Below, in pieces: positions 22,057-31,675 of a stretch of 64,000 bases of DNA. This stretch comes from Selaginella tamariscina (taxonomy: Eukaryota; Streptophyta; Lycopodiopsida; Selaginellales; Selaginellaceae): contig PUQB01000982.1 of the NCBI GenBank assembly GCA_003024785.1, positions 1 through 64,000 on the forward strand. The letters are read 5' to 3'. The stretch's first letter is position 1; every line of letters starts with the position of its first letter. Under the pieces are notes generated by a model. It was not told the DNA's origin, did not search any database, and saw nothing but the letters and a program-made list of their open reading frames with translations. Both the position numbers and the translations under genes were made by a program.

Positions 22057-22580
22057 CCTTGTACGAAAGGCAGTCTTCCACTCATCGCCAGGACGAATCC
22101 GCACAAGGTTGTAGGCCCCTCGTAAGTCGATCTTCGTGAACACCTTTGCTCCTCGCAGCCGATCGAGAAGTTCCGGGATCAATGGCAACGGGTACCGATT
22201 CCGAATGGTAGCTTGATTCAAACCCTGTAGTCCACAACAAACGTAAGCTCCCATCCTTCTTCTTGACAAAGAAGATAGGCGCTCCTGCAGGGGACTTTGA
22301 GTGATGAATGAAGCCGGATGCCAAGTTTCCTCGATGTACTGGCGAAGAACCTCCAACTTTGTGGGTGACAATGCGTAAATCGGTCCGAACGGTGGAGTCT
22401 TTCCTTCCGCAAGATCAATAGGACAGTCGTAGGACCTGTGAACAGGAAGAACTGCAGCCTTGTGCTTGTCAAAAACGTCCTGAAAGGAGTGATACTTGGA
22501 TGGTAGGGAAGAAGAAGGAGAAGGAACAGAAGCAGGAGATTGAAAAACAGGAGAGTCAGACACAGGAAAGGTAGAAGAGG
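22057..22580 (-). pseudogene. pol: Truncated reverse transcriptase of D
   Basis: Reads [20 protein letters not shown], then two shifts, then [20 protein letters not shown] and EWKTAFRTR, where LTR b interrupts it. The YLDD box and everything distal are missing here. Confidence 0.85.
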
Positions 22581-22589
22581 ACGTAGGAG

Positions 22590-23460
22590 TTACTTGAAAG
22601 GCAAAAAGGTGGAAAGGAGCAGGATCAGTGGCAAGTTCATGCATGGTAGTGGTAAGAACTCGGAGAGGAGAAGGAGGGAGCTGTGACTGAAAAAGAGGAA
22701 GGATCTTGGGGGGTGGAATAGAAACAGAGTAATGAAAAGAGGCAGGATTGGGAGAAACAGATGTGGATGTTGACAGTGTACAAGATTGGAAGAATCCTGT
22801 ACAGAAGTCCGTGGGTGCACAGGAGTGAGGAGAGCTTGTGAGTGTGCTAACGAATCAACAGGAGGTGGATCCTGTTGAGGAGGAACCTTCGACACTGATA
22901 CAGGATTGGAAAAACCCTGTACAGGACACCGCAAACTTACAGGAGTGGAGAGAGCCTGCAGATGTGCTGAGGAACTGACATGAGGTGAATCCTGTTGAGC
23001 AGGAGTCTTCAACACTGGTACAGGAACAGGCACAGTCAATCCTGTAGCTTGTACTACCTCAGACACCAAGGATGTATCCTGCACGCAGGAAGGTACAGGA
23101 TTGATCCTGGCTGCTGGAGAGGAAAACGTGAGCGTCCTAGACCTCCAGTTGATCTGCGGATTTAACAACGAACCATGGCATGCCAAAAATGATGGGAGTC
23201 GACCGAGTCTTGATCAAGTTGAAGGAAATTGAACAGTTGAATGCACCATGATTGCAAGAGAGAGGTGTGGTAGCGTGGGTAACTGCGCCAGAAGCAATCA
23301 AACGACCATCGGCCACCTCTACAGGAACTGCACGCTTCAACTTCACCACCGGAATGCCATGCTGAGCTGCAAAAGTGTCATCCATGAAACATGCATTTGC
23401 ACTAGTGTCTAACAGGGCAAACTCCTTGAGCTCTCATTATTGAGGCGAATGTGTACAGGA
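22590..23460 (-). pseudogene. pol: Protease and linker of D
   Basis: [19 protein letters not shown] follows the catalytic Asp-Thr-Ser/Gly region (a base is missing near 23437). IIFGMPWFV is next, then the Pro/Ser-rich linker with many CCTGTA words. Confidence 0.8.
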
Positions 23461-23527
23461 AACTTGAGTGATGGAATGGTATGAGCAGCACCAATGGAGC
23501 CTGCACCTGCGTCCAACTTCGCGGCTC

Positions 23528-24526
23528 CTAGACGAAGTGGACATTGAAGTTTTCCGACTGAACTTCAGCTTCGGCTTCACGCGTCTTGAACGTTTTGGCT
23601 TTATTAGGACATTCCGCCACCTTGTGTCCTGCTGCACCACAATACAAGCATAGGTTCTCACCCCGATGACGTTGCTTCTCAGCAGTTGAAAGTGGGCCAC
23701 GCTTAGATTTGTTAACCTCCATAGGAACTGCTCCAGAAGGTGTCGTAGGAACGTGTGCTACGGCTACAGGATTCGTTGGCAGGAACTGCTGACGGAATTT
23801 TTCCTGACGGCGCTCGAACAAACGGTTGTCGCAGCGAACGGCCTGTTGCATGATCTTTGCTAACGTTTGAGCATCCGGTAATGTAAGGAGAAGGTCCTTC
23901 ACATCATCCCTCAGCCCAAAACGAAAGTGTTCAATCAACGCAGTCTCGTCCCATGGAATGTTTGTGCACAATTGCTGGAATTCGGATGCATAAACTGAAG
24001 TTGGTCTGGATCCTTGTGTGAGCCTCCGTAACTTGGTGCATGCAGAACGGTACTTATCAGGATCTCCAAAACAGGCTTCAAAGGCAACCACGAAACCTTC
24101 AAAGGCAGCCACGAAACCTTCAAAGTCCTCCATCAATAGGTCGTCACGCTCCAGCAAGGGAGCAACCCAAGCTCGTGGAGATCCACTTAGTAAGGATGCC
24201 AAAAGGCCAACCTTTTGTGCATCCGTCGAGTAGCGGCGTGGTTGCATGCGGATCAAGAGTCGGATCTGATTTAGGAAACCTTAGAAATCAGCACGGTTGC
24301 CACTGAACTTCTCTGGCATGCTGATCTTCAGCTCCGGAGAAAAGTTCGATGAAGAAGGAACCACCGATGCCTGAGAGAGAGCCTGTGCAGCAGCCTTGGA
24401 GGATGCATCAACAGCTGCATGTGCCGCATGGGTGGAGCCTTGCAAATCGGTGACCACTTGGCGCAAAGTGGCCAGCTCATGAAGCAACATTTGGTGCTCG
24501 CGTTGAAAGTGCTCAAAATCAGCCAT
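23528..24526 (-). pseudogene. gag: gag of D
   Basis: MADFEHFQREHQMLLHELA from 24526, an interruption at about 24285, then RMQPRRYSTDAQKVGLLASL to FNVHFV. The CCHC knuckle CLYCGAAGHKVAECP is intact. A 24-bp in-frame duplication (GFVAAFE-GFVVAFE) lies near 24075-24125. Confidence 0.85.
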
Positions 24527-24611
24527 GATCTTATGAAAGAAAGAAAGGAGAAAAACGAAGGAAAAGAATCAAGGAAAAAAAGGTAGCTGGGAAACGAAGA
24601 GCTATGAAAAG

Positions 24612-24623
24612 AGTTACTATCAA
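24612..24623 (-). promoter_or_regulatory. Self-complementary primer site of D
   Basis: TTGATAGTAACT (minus), 2 nt after LTR c. Complementary to 24911-24922 in LTR c. Confidence 0.75.
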
Positions 24624-24625
24624 AC

Positions 24626-25192
24626 TGTCAAGCCACGATTCAGGAACCAGGAAGCGAGTAGGATTCCGGGAACAGGAAGGCTTGACTCAGGAACAGGACC
24701 GAGAGCAGGATAGGAACTAGGAACAGGAACAGGAACAGGACGGATCCAGGGCAGGACAGGATCAGGATAGGATCCGGGAGCAAGACAGGAAAGCGCAGGA
24801 TAGGATCCAGGAACAAGATAGGAACTAAACAGGATCCAAGAGCAAGACAGGAGCAGGAGGCAAAGAGTAAGACAAAACAAGGAACAAGAATAATCGTAGA
24901 ATGACTAGTGTTGATAGTAACTGATTGTACAACAATTAGGTCGGAGCTTTTATGCTCACAACTCCAAGCTAATCTAGTCATGAGTCTAATCTAGTCATGA
25001 GCTAAGAATAGTGGCCCTTATCCTCTAGGCATATCCTGTAGCATATCCTATAGGCATATCCTATAGGAATATCCTGTAGGTATATCCTGTAGGAATATCC
25101 TGCAGCATATCCTGTAACCCGTATCCTGTATCCGAAATCCTGCATCCTGTATCCTGTATCCGGAATCCTGTATCCTGTATCGGGTTGTGATA
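24626..25192 (-). repeat. LTR c (5' LTR of D)
   Basis: 567 bp. Terminal TGACA mutated to TGATA. TATA-like box 24947-24954; inferred RNA start at 24922. The right TSD copy GTATT is 25193-25197. Confidence 0.9.
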
Positions 25193-25197
25193 GTATT

Positions 25198-25366
25198 AGG
25201 GCGTGGGGTTAGGGCAACCCTAGGGTTAGGTCAACTCTAGGGGTGTCCCTAACCCTTTTTGACAAGCTATATTTAACGGAAAACCTATCTTTTGTAACGT
25301 CAAACTGGGGGAGAGTTTTCTAGAGGGTAAGTACTACCTTCGCCTAGAGTTTCTCGAGGTACCTAG
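25198..25366 (-). repeat. 5' LTR of element B, second segment
   Basis: Continues the B LTR directly after the C/D complex and is interrupted again by the solo LTR. Confidence 0.85.
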
Positions 25367-26220
25367 TGTCAAGCCAAGATCCATGAACAAGGAATAGAGT
25401 AGAATTCTGAGAATAAGAAGGCTTGACTCAAGAGCCGGACAAGGAGTAGGATAGGAACTTAGAACTCAGGAACAGAACAAGGAGTAGGACAAGGAACAAG
25501 ATAGAAACTGGAGCAGGATAGGAACTAGGAACTTAGGAGTAGGACAAGGAGTAGGATAGGAACTGAAGCAGGATAGTAGGACAAGGAACTGGATAGGAAC
25601 CGGAGCAGGATAGCAGGACAAGGAGTTGGATAGGAACCGGAGCAGGATAGGAACTAGGAACTCAGGAGTAAGACAGGGAGCAGGATAGAAACTGGAGCTA
25701 GATAGCAGAATAGGAACTAGGAACTCAGGAATCAGGAGTAGGACAGGATTCAGGAGCAAACAAGAACAAGACAGGATTCAAGAGCAAGACAGGAACCGGA
25801 TAGGATCCAGGAGAGACAGGAACAGGACTGGATCTAGGAGCGAGATAGGAACAGGACAAGATTCAGGAGCGAGACAAGAGCAGGAGGCAAAGGAGCAAGA
25901 CAAGACAAGAACAAGAATGATCGTAGAATGACTGGTGTTGATAGTAACTGATTGTACAACAATTAGGTCGGAGCTTTTATGCTCACAACTCCAAGCTAAT
26001 CTAGTCATGAGTCTAATCTAGTCATGAGCTAAGAATAGTGTCCCTTATCCTCTAGGCATATCCTGTAGCATATCCTATAGGCATATCCTATAGGAATATC
26101 CCATAGGTATATCCTGTAGGAATATCCTGCAGGCATATCCTGTAACCCGTATCCTGTATCCGAAATCCTGCATCCTGTATCCGAAATCCGAAATCCTGTA
26201 TCCTGTATCGGGTTGTGACA
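25367..26220 (-). mobile_element. Solo LTR of the chromovirus 1/C/D family
   Basis: 854 bp, TGTCAAGCC..GGTTGTGACA, flanked by CCTAG on both sides (25362-25366 and 26221-26225). It is longer than the other LTRs because the GGAACAGGA-type stretch (25440-25870) is expanded. The self-primer 12-mer is at 25938-25949. A product of LTR-LTR recombination. Confidence 0.93.
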
Positions 26221-26225
26221 CCTAG

Positions 26226-26368
26226 TGACAGCCGGTCAGACTACCCTAAACACCTAAGTGCACTAAGCGGGCTGTTTCTCACTACAACTAGGGTTCGCCA
26301 CACAACTTGGTAGGTAACAATAGTCGAACCTCAAAGTAAAGGGTCGAGTCATAGTAAAAACTATGACA
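26226..26368 (-). repeat. 5' LTR of element B, last segment
   Basis: Ends CTATGACA on plus (LTR start TGTCATAG on minus). Confidence 0.85.
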
Positions 26369-27115
26369 ATTATCCCTCAGGAACTCGGTGAGGAAACCAT
26401 GTCAACCAAGAACCCACGACCACAGTTGGACAAGGACACGAACGTGCCCTGCTTAGTTGTGAGTGTTGCTCTTAGCTTAACGTGGAGGAGGAGGTTGAAG
26501 ATAAGCCTCAACCTCTAACCCTTGGAACGTGCATTTCGACAAGACCTCCCATGCATTGATTTGTTAATATTAAGGATAAGTTACCCCGAAGGTAAGACGT
26601 ACCCCTGTTATCTGGAAGTTGAAGCAGCACAACAAAGGGTTGTACCTTAACGACACAAGCTAAAGCTTGCACTAGCAGAAGAGCAACAAACTCAGTCATG
26701 AACCCTGGAGCTCTCTTACATGTACTACTTAATATATGACAGAGGCACCTCCCCCCCCCCCCGTTTTTCATGTTTACATAAGTGGGTTGGCACGGAATCT
26801 CAGAATATACTTGGTTAACTTAATGATCCATCAACCCTAAACCCTAACCTGTCAAACCTAGGGGTATTTTTAAACATATTCGACATGCCAAACTCACCAA
26901 AACTAACCATTAACCCAATCGAGACATGGAAAACTAGGATAAGAGTTTTTTAGATGGAAGTGCTAGTTTCACCTAGAGTTTCTTGTAAATACCTAATGAT
27001 ACCCCGTCGAACCATCACTAGATACCCAAGTGCACTAAGCACACCTAGGACTTATCAACATAGTAACAACAGTCAACATCCAAAGTAAAGAGGAGTTACA
27101 GTAAAAATTATGACA
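26369..27115 (-). repeat. LTR E, host of element B (partial)
   Basis: Related to the LTR of A (similar to 10400-11170 on the other strand), including a C-run at 26751-26762. It starts TGTCATAA on minus at 27115 and is cut by B at 26369. The rest of E is not in the window. Confidence 0.75.
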
Positions 27116-27641
27116 ACCATTATCTTGGTGTAAGGAAAGTTTATTCGATTTTCAAATATTCAAGTTTAAATTGTTAAGGTTGGGGCCAAAAATAAAAATA
27201 TCAAAAAAAAATTGTGAATAGAAAAGAAAAAAAAGAATAACAAAAGAGAAACTAAATAAACACAATAATAGTACACACTTTATATTAAATGTTGAAAACA
27301 TAATTCTAACTTCTTTTATATAAGGGTCTTGACTTAAAATATTCTTAATAAAATGTTTTATTAATTATTAATTTCCATTGACCACCGATCTTTAAATACC
27401 TTGTGGTATAGTGACAAACAATTCATGACACTGACAACCATTTTTTAATAAAGATTAATTTATTAGGGCTGAAAAGATTAAAGATTAAATATTAAATTTA
27501 ATTCTTATATATTACAAATTAAAATAAATTTAATTGATATATTTACACTATCGTCAAACTGCGTTGTCCAACCAAGGGTTATTGTAAATAATAAATTTAA
27601 TAAACAAATTTATACAACAGTGGTTATTATTAGTGCTATTA
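27116..27641. other. AT-rich spacer
   Basis: No gene, RNA or repeat recognised. Many A/T runs. Confidence 0.6.
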
Positions 27642-27659
27642 TTGGGAACCATACTTACA

Positions 27660-27722
27660 TCCGAACGTCGTTCGGACGTTAGCTAACGCGTGTTAGCTAA
27701 CGCGTTAACTAACACGTGTTAA
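27660..27722. repeat. Palindromic subterminal repeats of the hAT element, left
   Basis: Repeated GTTAGCTAACGCG/CGCGTTAACTAAC words, mirrored at 30812-30885. These are probable transposase binding sites. Confidence 0.6.
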
Positions 27723-27854
27723 AATTAGGGTTTGAAAAGAAACCCTAAAGAAAATCAAAAGAATCTTTTCATGTTTGACCAGATTTAATTTTGACTAATT
27801 AGGGCAAACGTATTTAGGCAAATGTATGTGGGCAAGTGTATGTCAAATTAAGAG

Positions 27855-29959
27855 ATGAAAGAGGATTGGAGTTGGCAATACGTAGAAAAGGGGCGTTTCC
27901 TTGAACATGGACATGGGATTCGTCAATGGACATGTAAGTTTTGTCATAAGACATTTACTGGAGGCCCAGAACGGGTGAGAGCTCATTTAGCTGGCATTAG
28001 AGGTCATGGTATTGTTGTGTGCGAGGCTCCAGATGTTCCTTTGGATGTACGAGAGAGAACTAGGATGTCATTTCCACAAATTGTTAATGTGGAGGGTGTT
28101 ACAGCAGATGCCCAGTTGGGGCATCTACATATGGCATCTACAAGCCATGATGTATTGCAAACTGGATGTAGTCAAGTGGCTGAGGAGCCATCTGGGAGCC
28201 TTTCACTTAGGAGTATTGGTAGTAGTGGCAGTATTGGTCGAAGAAGAACAAGAGATGGTGACTTACAACCTTTGTTTGATGAGCATCAGGTGGAGAAATT
28301 GAATGATGCGATTGCTGAGTTTTTCTATGTTGAGAACATCCCGTTCAATACAATTCGAAGACCATACTTGAAGAAAATGCTAACTGCAGCGTGTGAGGCA
28401 GGTCCAAGTGGTATTTCTAGAATGCTAGGCTTTGAGAAGCTTAGAACCACCCAACTCACACGCACATACAAGAATGTGAACGAGAGATTGGGCATTATGC
28501 GAAAAGGATGGGAGAAGTATGGAATTAGCATCATCACAGATGGATGGTCTGATATTCGAAATCGATCACTCATCAACTTTATGGCATCTTCGATACATGG
28601 CTCGATGTTTTTGAAGGCAGTTGATACTGCAGGAGAAGAGAAAACAGGTGCATAGTTGTGGCAGGAAGTGAGGAAGGTTGTCATGGATGTTGGGCCAGAT
28701 TTGGTTGTTCAAGTGGTGATAGATAATGCTAGCAACTGTGTGCGCATGGGGGAATTGATGAGACAAGAATTTCCCCACATTATGCATGTTCGATGTGTGT
28801 GTCATGTGTTGGATTTGCTCTTTGCTAATCTCGAGGATTTGAATTGGGTGAAGCCTTATGTCAAGGGATGTGAGGATATTGTTCGCTTTATTACAACGAA
28901 GCCTCGGTTACTTGCTTTGTATCGACGATTTTGTCCTAAGGAACTGCTGAAGCCGGCAAGGACCAGATTTGCTTACATCTTTTTAGTTATGTCCCAACTT
29001 TTAGACACTGTGGTTTTAGGAGGATTGAGGAGAATGATTGTGAGTGAAGATTGGGAGAACACAGAGTGGGCCACGAGTGTAGAAGGACGAAGAATACAGG
29101 CTTTGATTCTTGACAACAACTTTTGGGAACGATATCAACAATTGATACTTCTTGGACCTATCTTGAAGGTGCTTCGACTTGCTGATCGCGAGGGTGCTAC
29201 ATCATGTTTAATCTTCGAGGCTATGGATAGAATGAATGAGTCCTTAGAGGCTGCTGCACGTGAAGGAGTCCTTTGGAAACATGAGGTTGACACAATTAAG
29301 CACTTGCTCAATGATGATCACGGCACTGGAAATCGAAAGGAGGCACGTTGGTATATGATGCATAACATTCTCCATGGTGCTGCTTTGCTCTACATCCTAG
29401 ATGGTTGGAACTAGAGATTGACGGTGAAGCTGACGATAATTGGCTTGAATACATGCTATTATATAGTAGGGGAGACATGGTCTTGCAAGGAAGATTGGAT
29501 GCTCAGTTTCGTCAGTTTCGAGATCAACTGGGAAAGCACATGAACTTGCCACTATCACAGGATCTTGAGAAGCGGAAATATCCTGTGAGTTGGTGGAATT
29601 CGTTTGGAAATGGTATGCCTGACTTGAAGAGAATGGCTCTTAAAATTTTGAGTCAAATGGTGTGTGCTTCACCTTGTGAGAGGAATTGGAGCTCGTGGAG
29701 TATGATTCAAACAATGAGAAGATCAAGGCTACTCCCGAGCAACACAGAGAAATTGGTTTTTGTGCACACCAACACGAAAGTTGTGGATAAACTAGAGCAG
29801 GAGGGTTTGAAGTTTCTGGAAATTGACTTGAATGCACTCGATCTAGAGCCTCAATGGCAAAGGATTCTTAATTTAGTAGATACGTTGGAGGAGCCAACAC
29901 AAATCATGCATGCTTCGGATAATGAAGATAATATGGAAAATACAGAGGAAGAAGACTAG
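27855..29959 (+). pseudogene. hAT transposase (one stop, one frameshift)
   Basis: The product would cut and paste the element. Starts MKEDWSWQYVEKGRF. The BED-type zinc finger has CKFCHKTF then HLAGIRGHG (codons 20-60). The catalytic-domain segments ISIITDGWSDIRNRSLINFM and VVQVVIDNASNCV are clear. A TAG at 28653-28655 interrupts the same frame just before LWQEV, where related proteins continue. The frame then shifts at about 29400, and the dimerisation region follows in 29405-29959 (YPVSWWNSFG, ILSQMVCASPCERNWSSW). No convincing intron explains either break. Confidence 0.9.
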
Positions 29960-30897
29960 CATCGTGATTATGAGTATTAGGATATATTATTTATAATTAT
30001 GAACATTAAAATATATTATTGTGTGTACATGTTCGGATTTAAGTACAAAATAAAAAATAATTTTTAAGAAAATTATTAAAGTGACCTTTTAGTTTTATAT
30101 AATTTTTAAATAAATGGTAAGTAATATATAAATAAGCAATAATATATAATAAGTGATAATTTTTAAATAAAAATGGTATATAATATATAAGCAAATAATA
30201 ATATATATCACAAATAGGTTTTGTGTGATTAATTATAAATTTGAGTCAAAATATTTTTAAACTTAAACTCAACAAAATGAATTATAATAAACTAGGAGAT
30301 TAATTAATATTCTTTTATTGAATATAGTTATTTTAAAACAAAGTTTTTTAAATAATGTATTGTGATTTCTTATGTTTTACAAATATTTACACTTATTGAG
30401 AATATACTAAAGAATCAAAACGTATTTGCCACGTCAGCAATAGCATCTTGTAAGATGCTTTAAAATACACTGTAGATCTTTGAGAAATCTGCAACACCAT
30501 CGGTGGAATTCACTCCACCACACCACCAATGGAATTCACTCCGCCATTCTTCATGTCTCGCGCACGCTGTCTTTTGCTTGTCCACTCCAGCTTGCCTCTC
30601 CAAGCAATTACAATGTCGCGCGTTGTAATTTTCACAATTTGTGTGAATCAATTCACAGACATGGCCATGGATTTCTCACATATTCTTTCACATGCTGAAA
30701 TGATGATGATCATTCACAAATTCATCGTTAGAATGTGTCTGTTTCATTTAGATTAATTAAAATTATAATTATTTTTTAATGATTTTTTAATTAAGTGAGC
30801 CGTAACATCCGAACGCGTTAGAAACAGTAACTTACGCGTTAGCTAACGTGCTAACGTTAGGACGTTTGGTCAACGTTAGCGTTAACATGTAAGTATG
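29960..30897. other. Non-coding right part of the hAT element
   Basis: AT-rich. A small duplication of GGAATTCACTCC occurs near 30505-30545. Ends in subterminal palindromes and the terminal repeat. Confidence 0.6.
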
Positions 30898-30905
30898 TTG
30901 GGAAC

Positions 30906-31675
30906 TCACACTCCCAAGATAGTCTTGTTGCACACACGAGTCCAGAACTCTCTGAGCTGGACCGTCTTCATCTCTGTATGGAGGAGCTGGATATTGGGAT
31001 GGAACTTAGCAGCGATTGCCGCCTTCGACAAGGGTGACAAGGAGGTCCCGACCACGATGTATGGTGTGCTGCTGGAGACACATCTCAAGCTGGTTGAACG
31101 ACTGCCAATCTTCATTCAAGATTCCTGTAGTGTTACTTTCCAACCTTAGCCGGGGATCTTGCCTCGGACATGCAGAACTGTGAACGAGAGAAATGTGGGA
31201 GGCGAGTGGGTGTTTGCGTCAAGGTATCAAGCGAGCCGAGTTTGAGCATGCAAGATTGGTAAGCAGACAAGTTTGTGATCAATACTGCTTCACGGCGTGA
31301 TCCCGAGGTTCAGTTTGATCTCTTCGTATCGTGATGCAACCATAACAAAAAATGAATCAAAAGATTTTGTTTGCTAGTATGCTCGAAAGAAAACAAAGCA
31401 GGCTCAGAAGTGACTGATCCATCTACTGATCGTACCATCGTAGAATCTCGATCTTCCTTTACCTAGCAGGGTGGAAAAGCAAACTCCCACGCACACTTAA
31501 GTTACCTGGAAATAATAAAGGGAAATATAAAAACCTTCACAGAGAGACTCGTAAATATGGGAAAAGTAATCCCGATTACTGTAGTAAAATATTGGGTACA
31601 ACATTTCACCCTGATACTCAACAGAGCTTATTACTGACAAAAAGAAGAAGAAAAGTGAAAGATAGGAGTTAGCAG
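30906..31675. other. Spacer downstream of PGK
   Basis: 30906-31330 is GC-richer than its surroundings, and open frames occur on both strands (30895-31149 plus, 30906-31115 minus), but I recognise no domain in either. 31331-31675 probably holds the PGK 3' untranslated region. Confidence 0.4.

Larger units (their letters stand above)
15935..25192 (-). mobile_element. Chromovirus C/D complex: three LTRs, two internal segments, one TSD
   Basis: Order on the plus strand: LTR 15935-16496, internal 16497-21451, LTR 21452-22056, partial internal 22057-24625, LTR 24626-25192. GTATT flanks the whole (15930-15934 and 25193-25197). The outer LTRs resemble each other closely while the middle one is of a different subtype. 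The middle LTR abuts reverse transcriptase in mid-gene. The simplest reading is that C inserted in D's reverse transcriptase, then homologous recombination between the two internal regions removed D's distal pol and one LTR. Confidence 0.8.
12197..26368 (-). mobile_element. Element B: minus-strand Ty3/gypsy, truncated and hit by several insertions
   Basis: Internal region 12197-15264, then the 5' LTR starting at 15265 and resuming at 25198-25366 and 26226-26368 after removal of the insertions (about 980 bp in total). The remaining internal part holds gag, protease and most of reverse transcriptase; RNase H, integrase and the 3' LTR are absent from the window, because element A begins or ends at 12196. 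It sits within an older related LTR (E). Confidence 0.8.
27650..30897 (+). mobile_element. hAT DNA transposon with perfect 8-bp TSD
   Basis: 3248 bp. Terminal inverted repeat CATACTTACAT (27650-27660) and its complement (30887-30897). TTGGGAAC is duplicated at 27642-27649 and 30898-30905, the 8-bp length typical of hAT. Both ends carry palindromic subterminal words (ACGCGTTAGCTAACG type). It encodes a broken transposase with a BED finger and a hAT dimerisation region. Confidence 0.93.

Noticed and set aside
30895-31149. 84-codon plus frame and the overlapping minus frame beside the hAT element
   Set aside because: Open on both strands, but no recognisable family; coding status cannot be decided from sequence.
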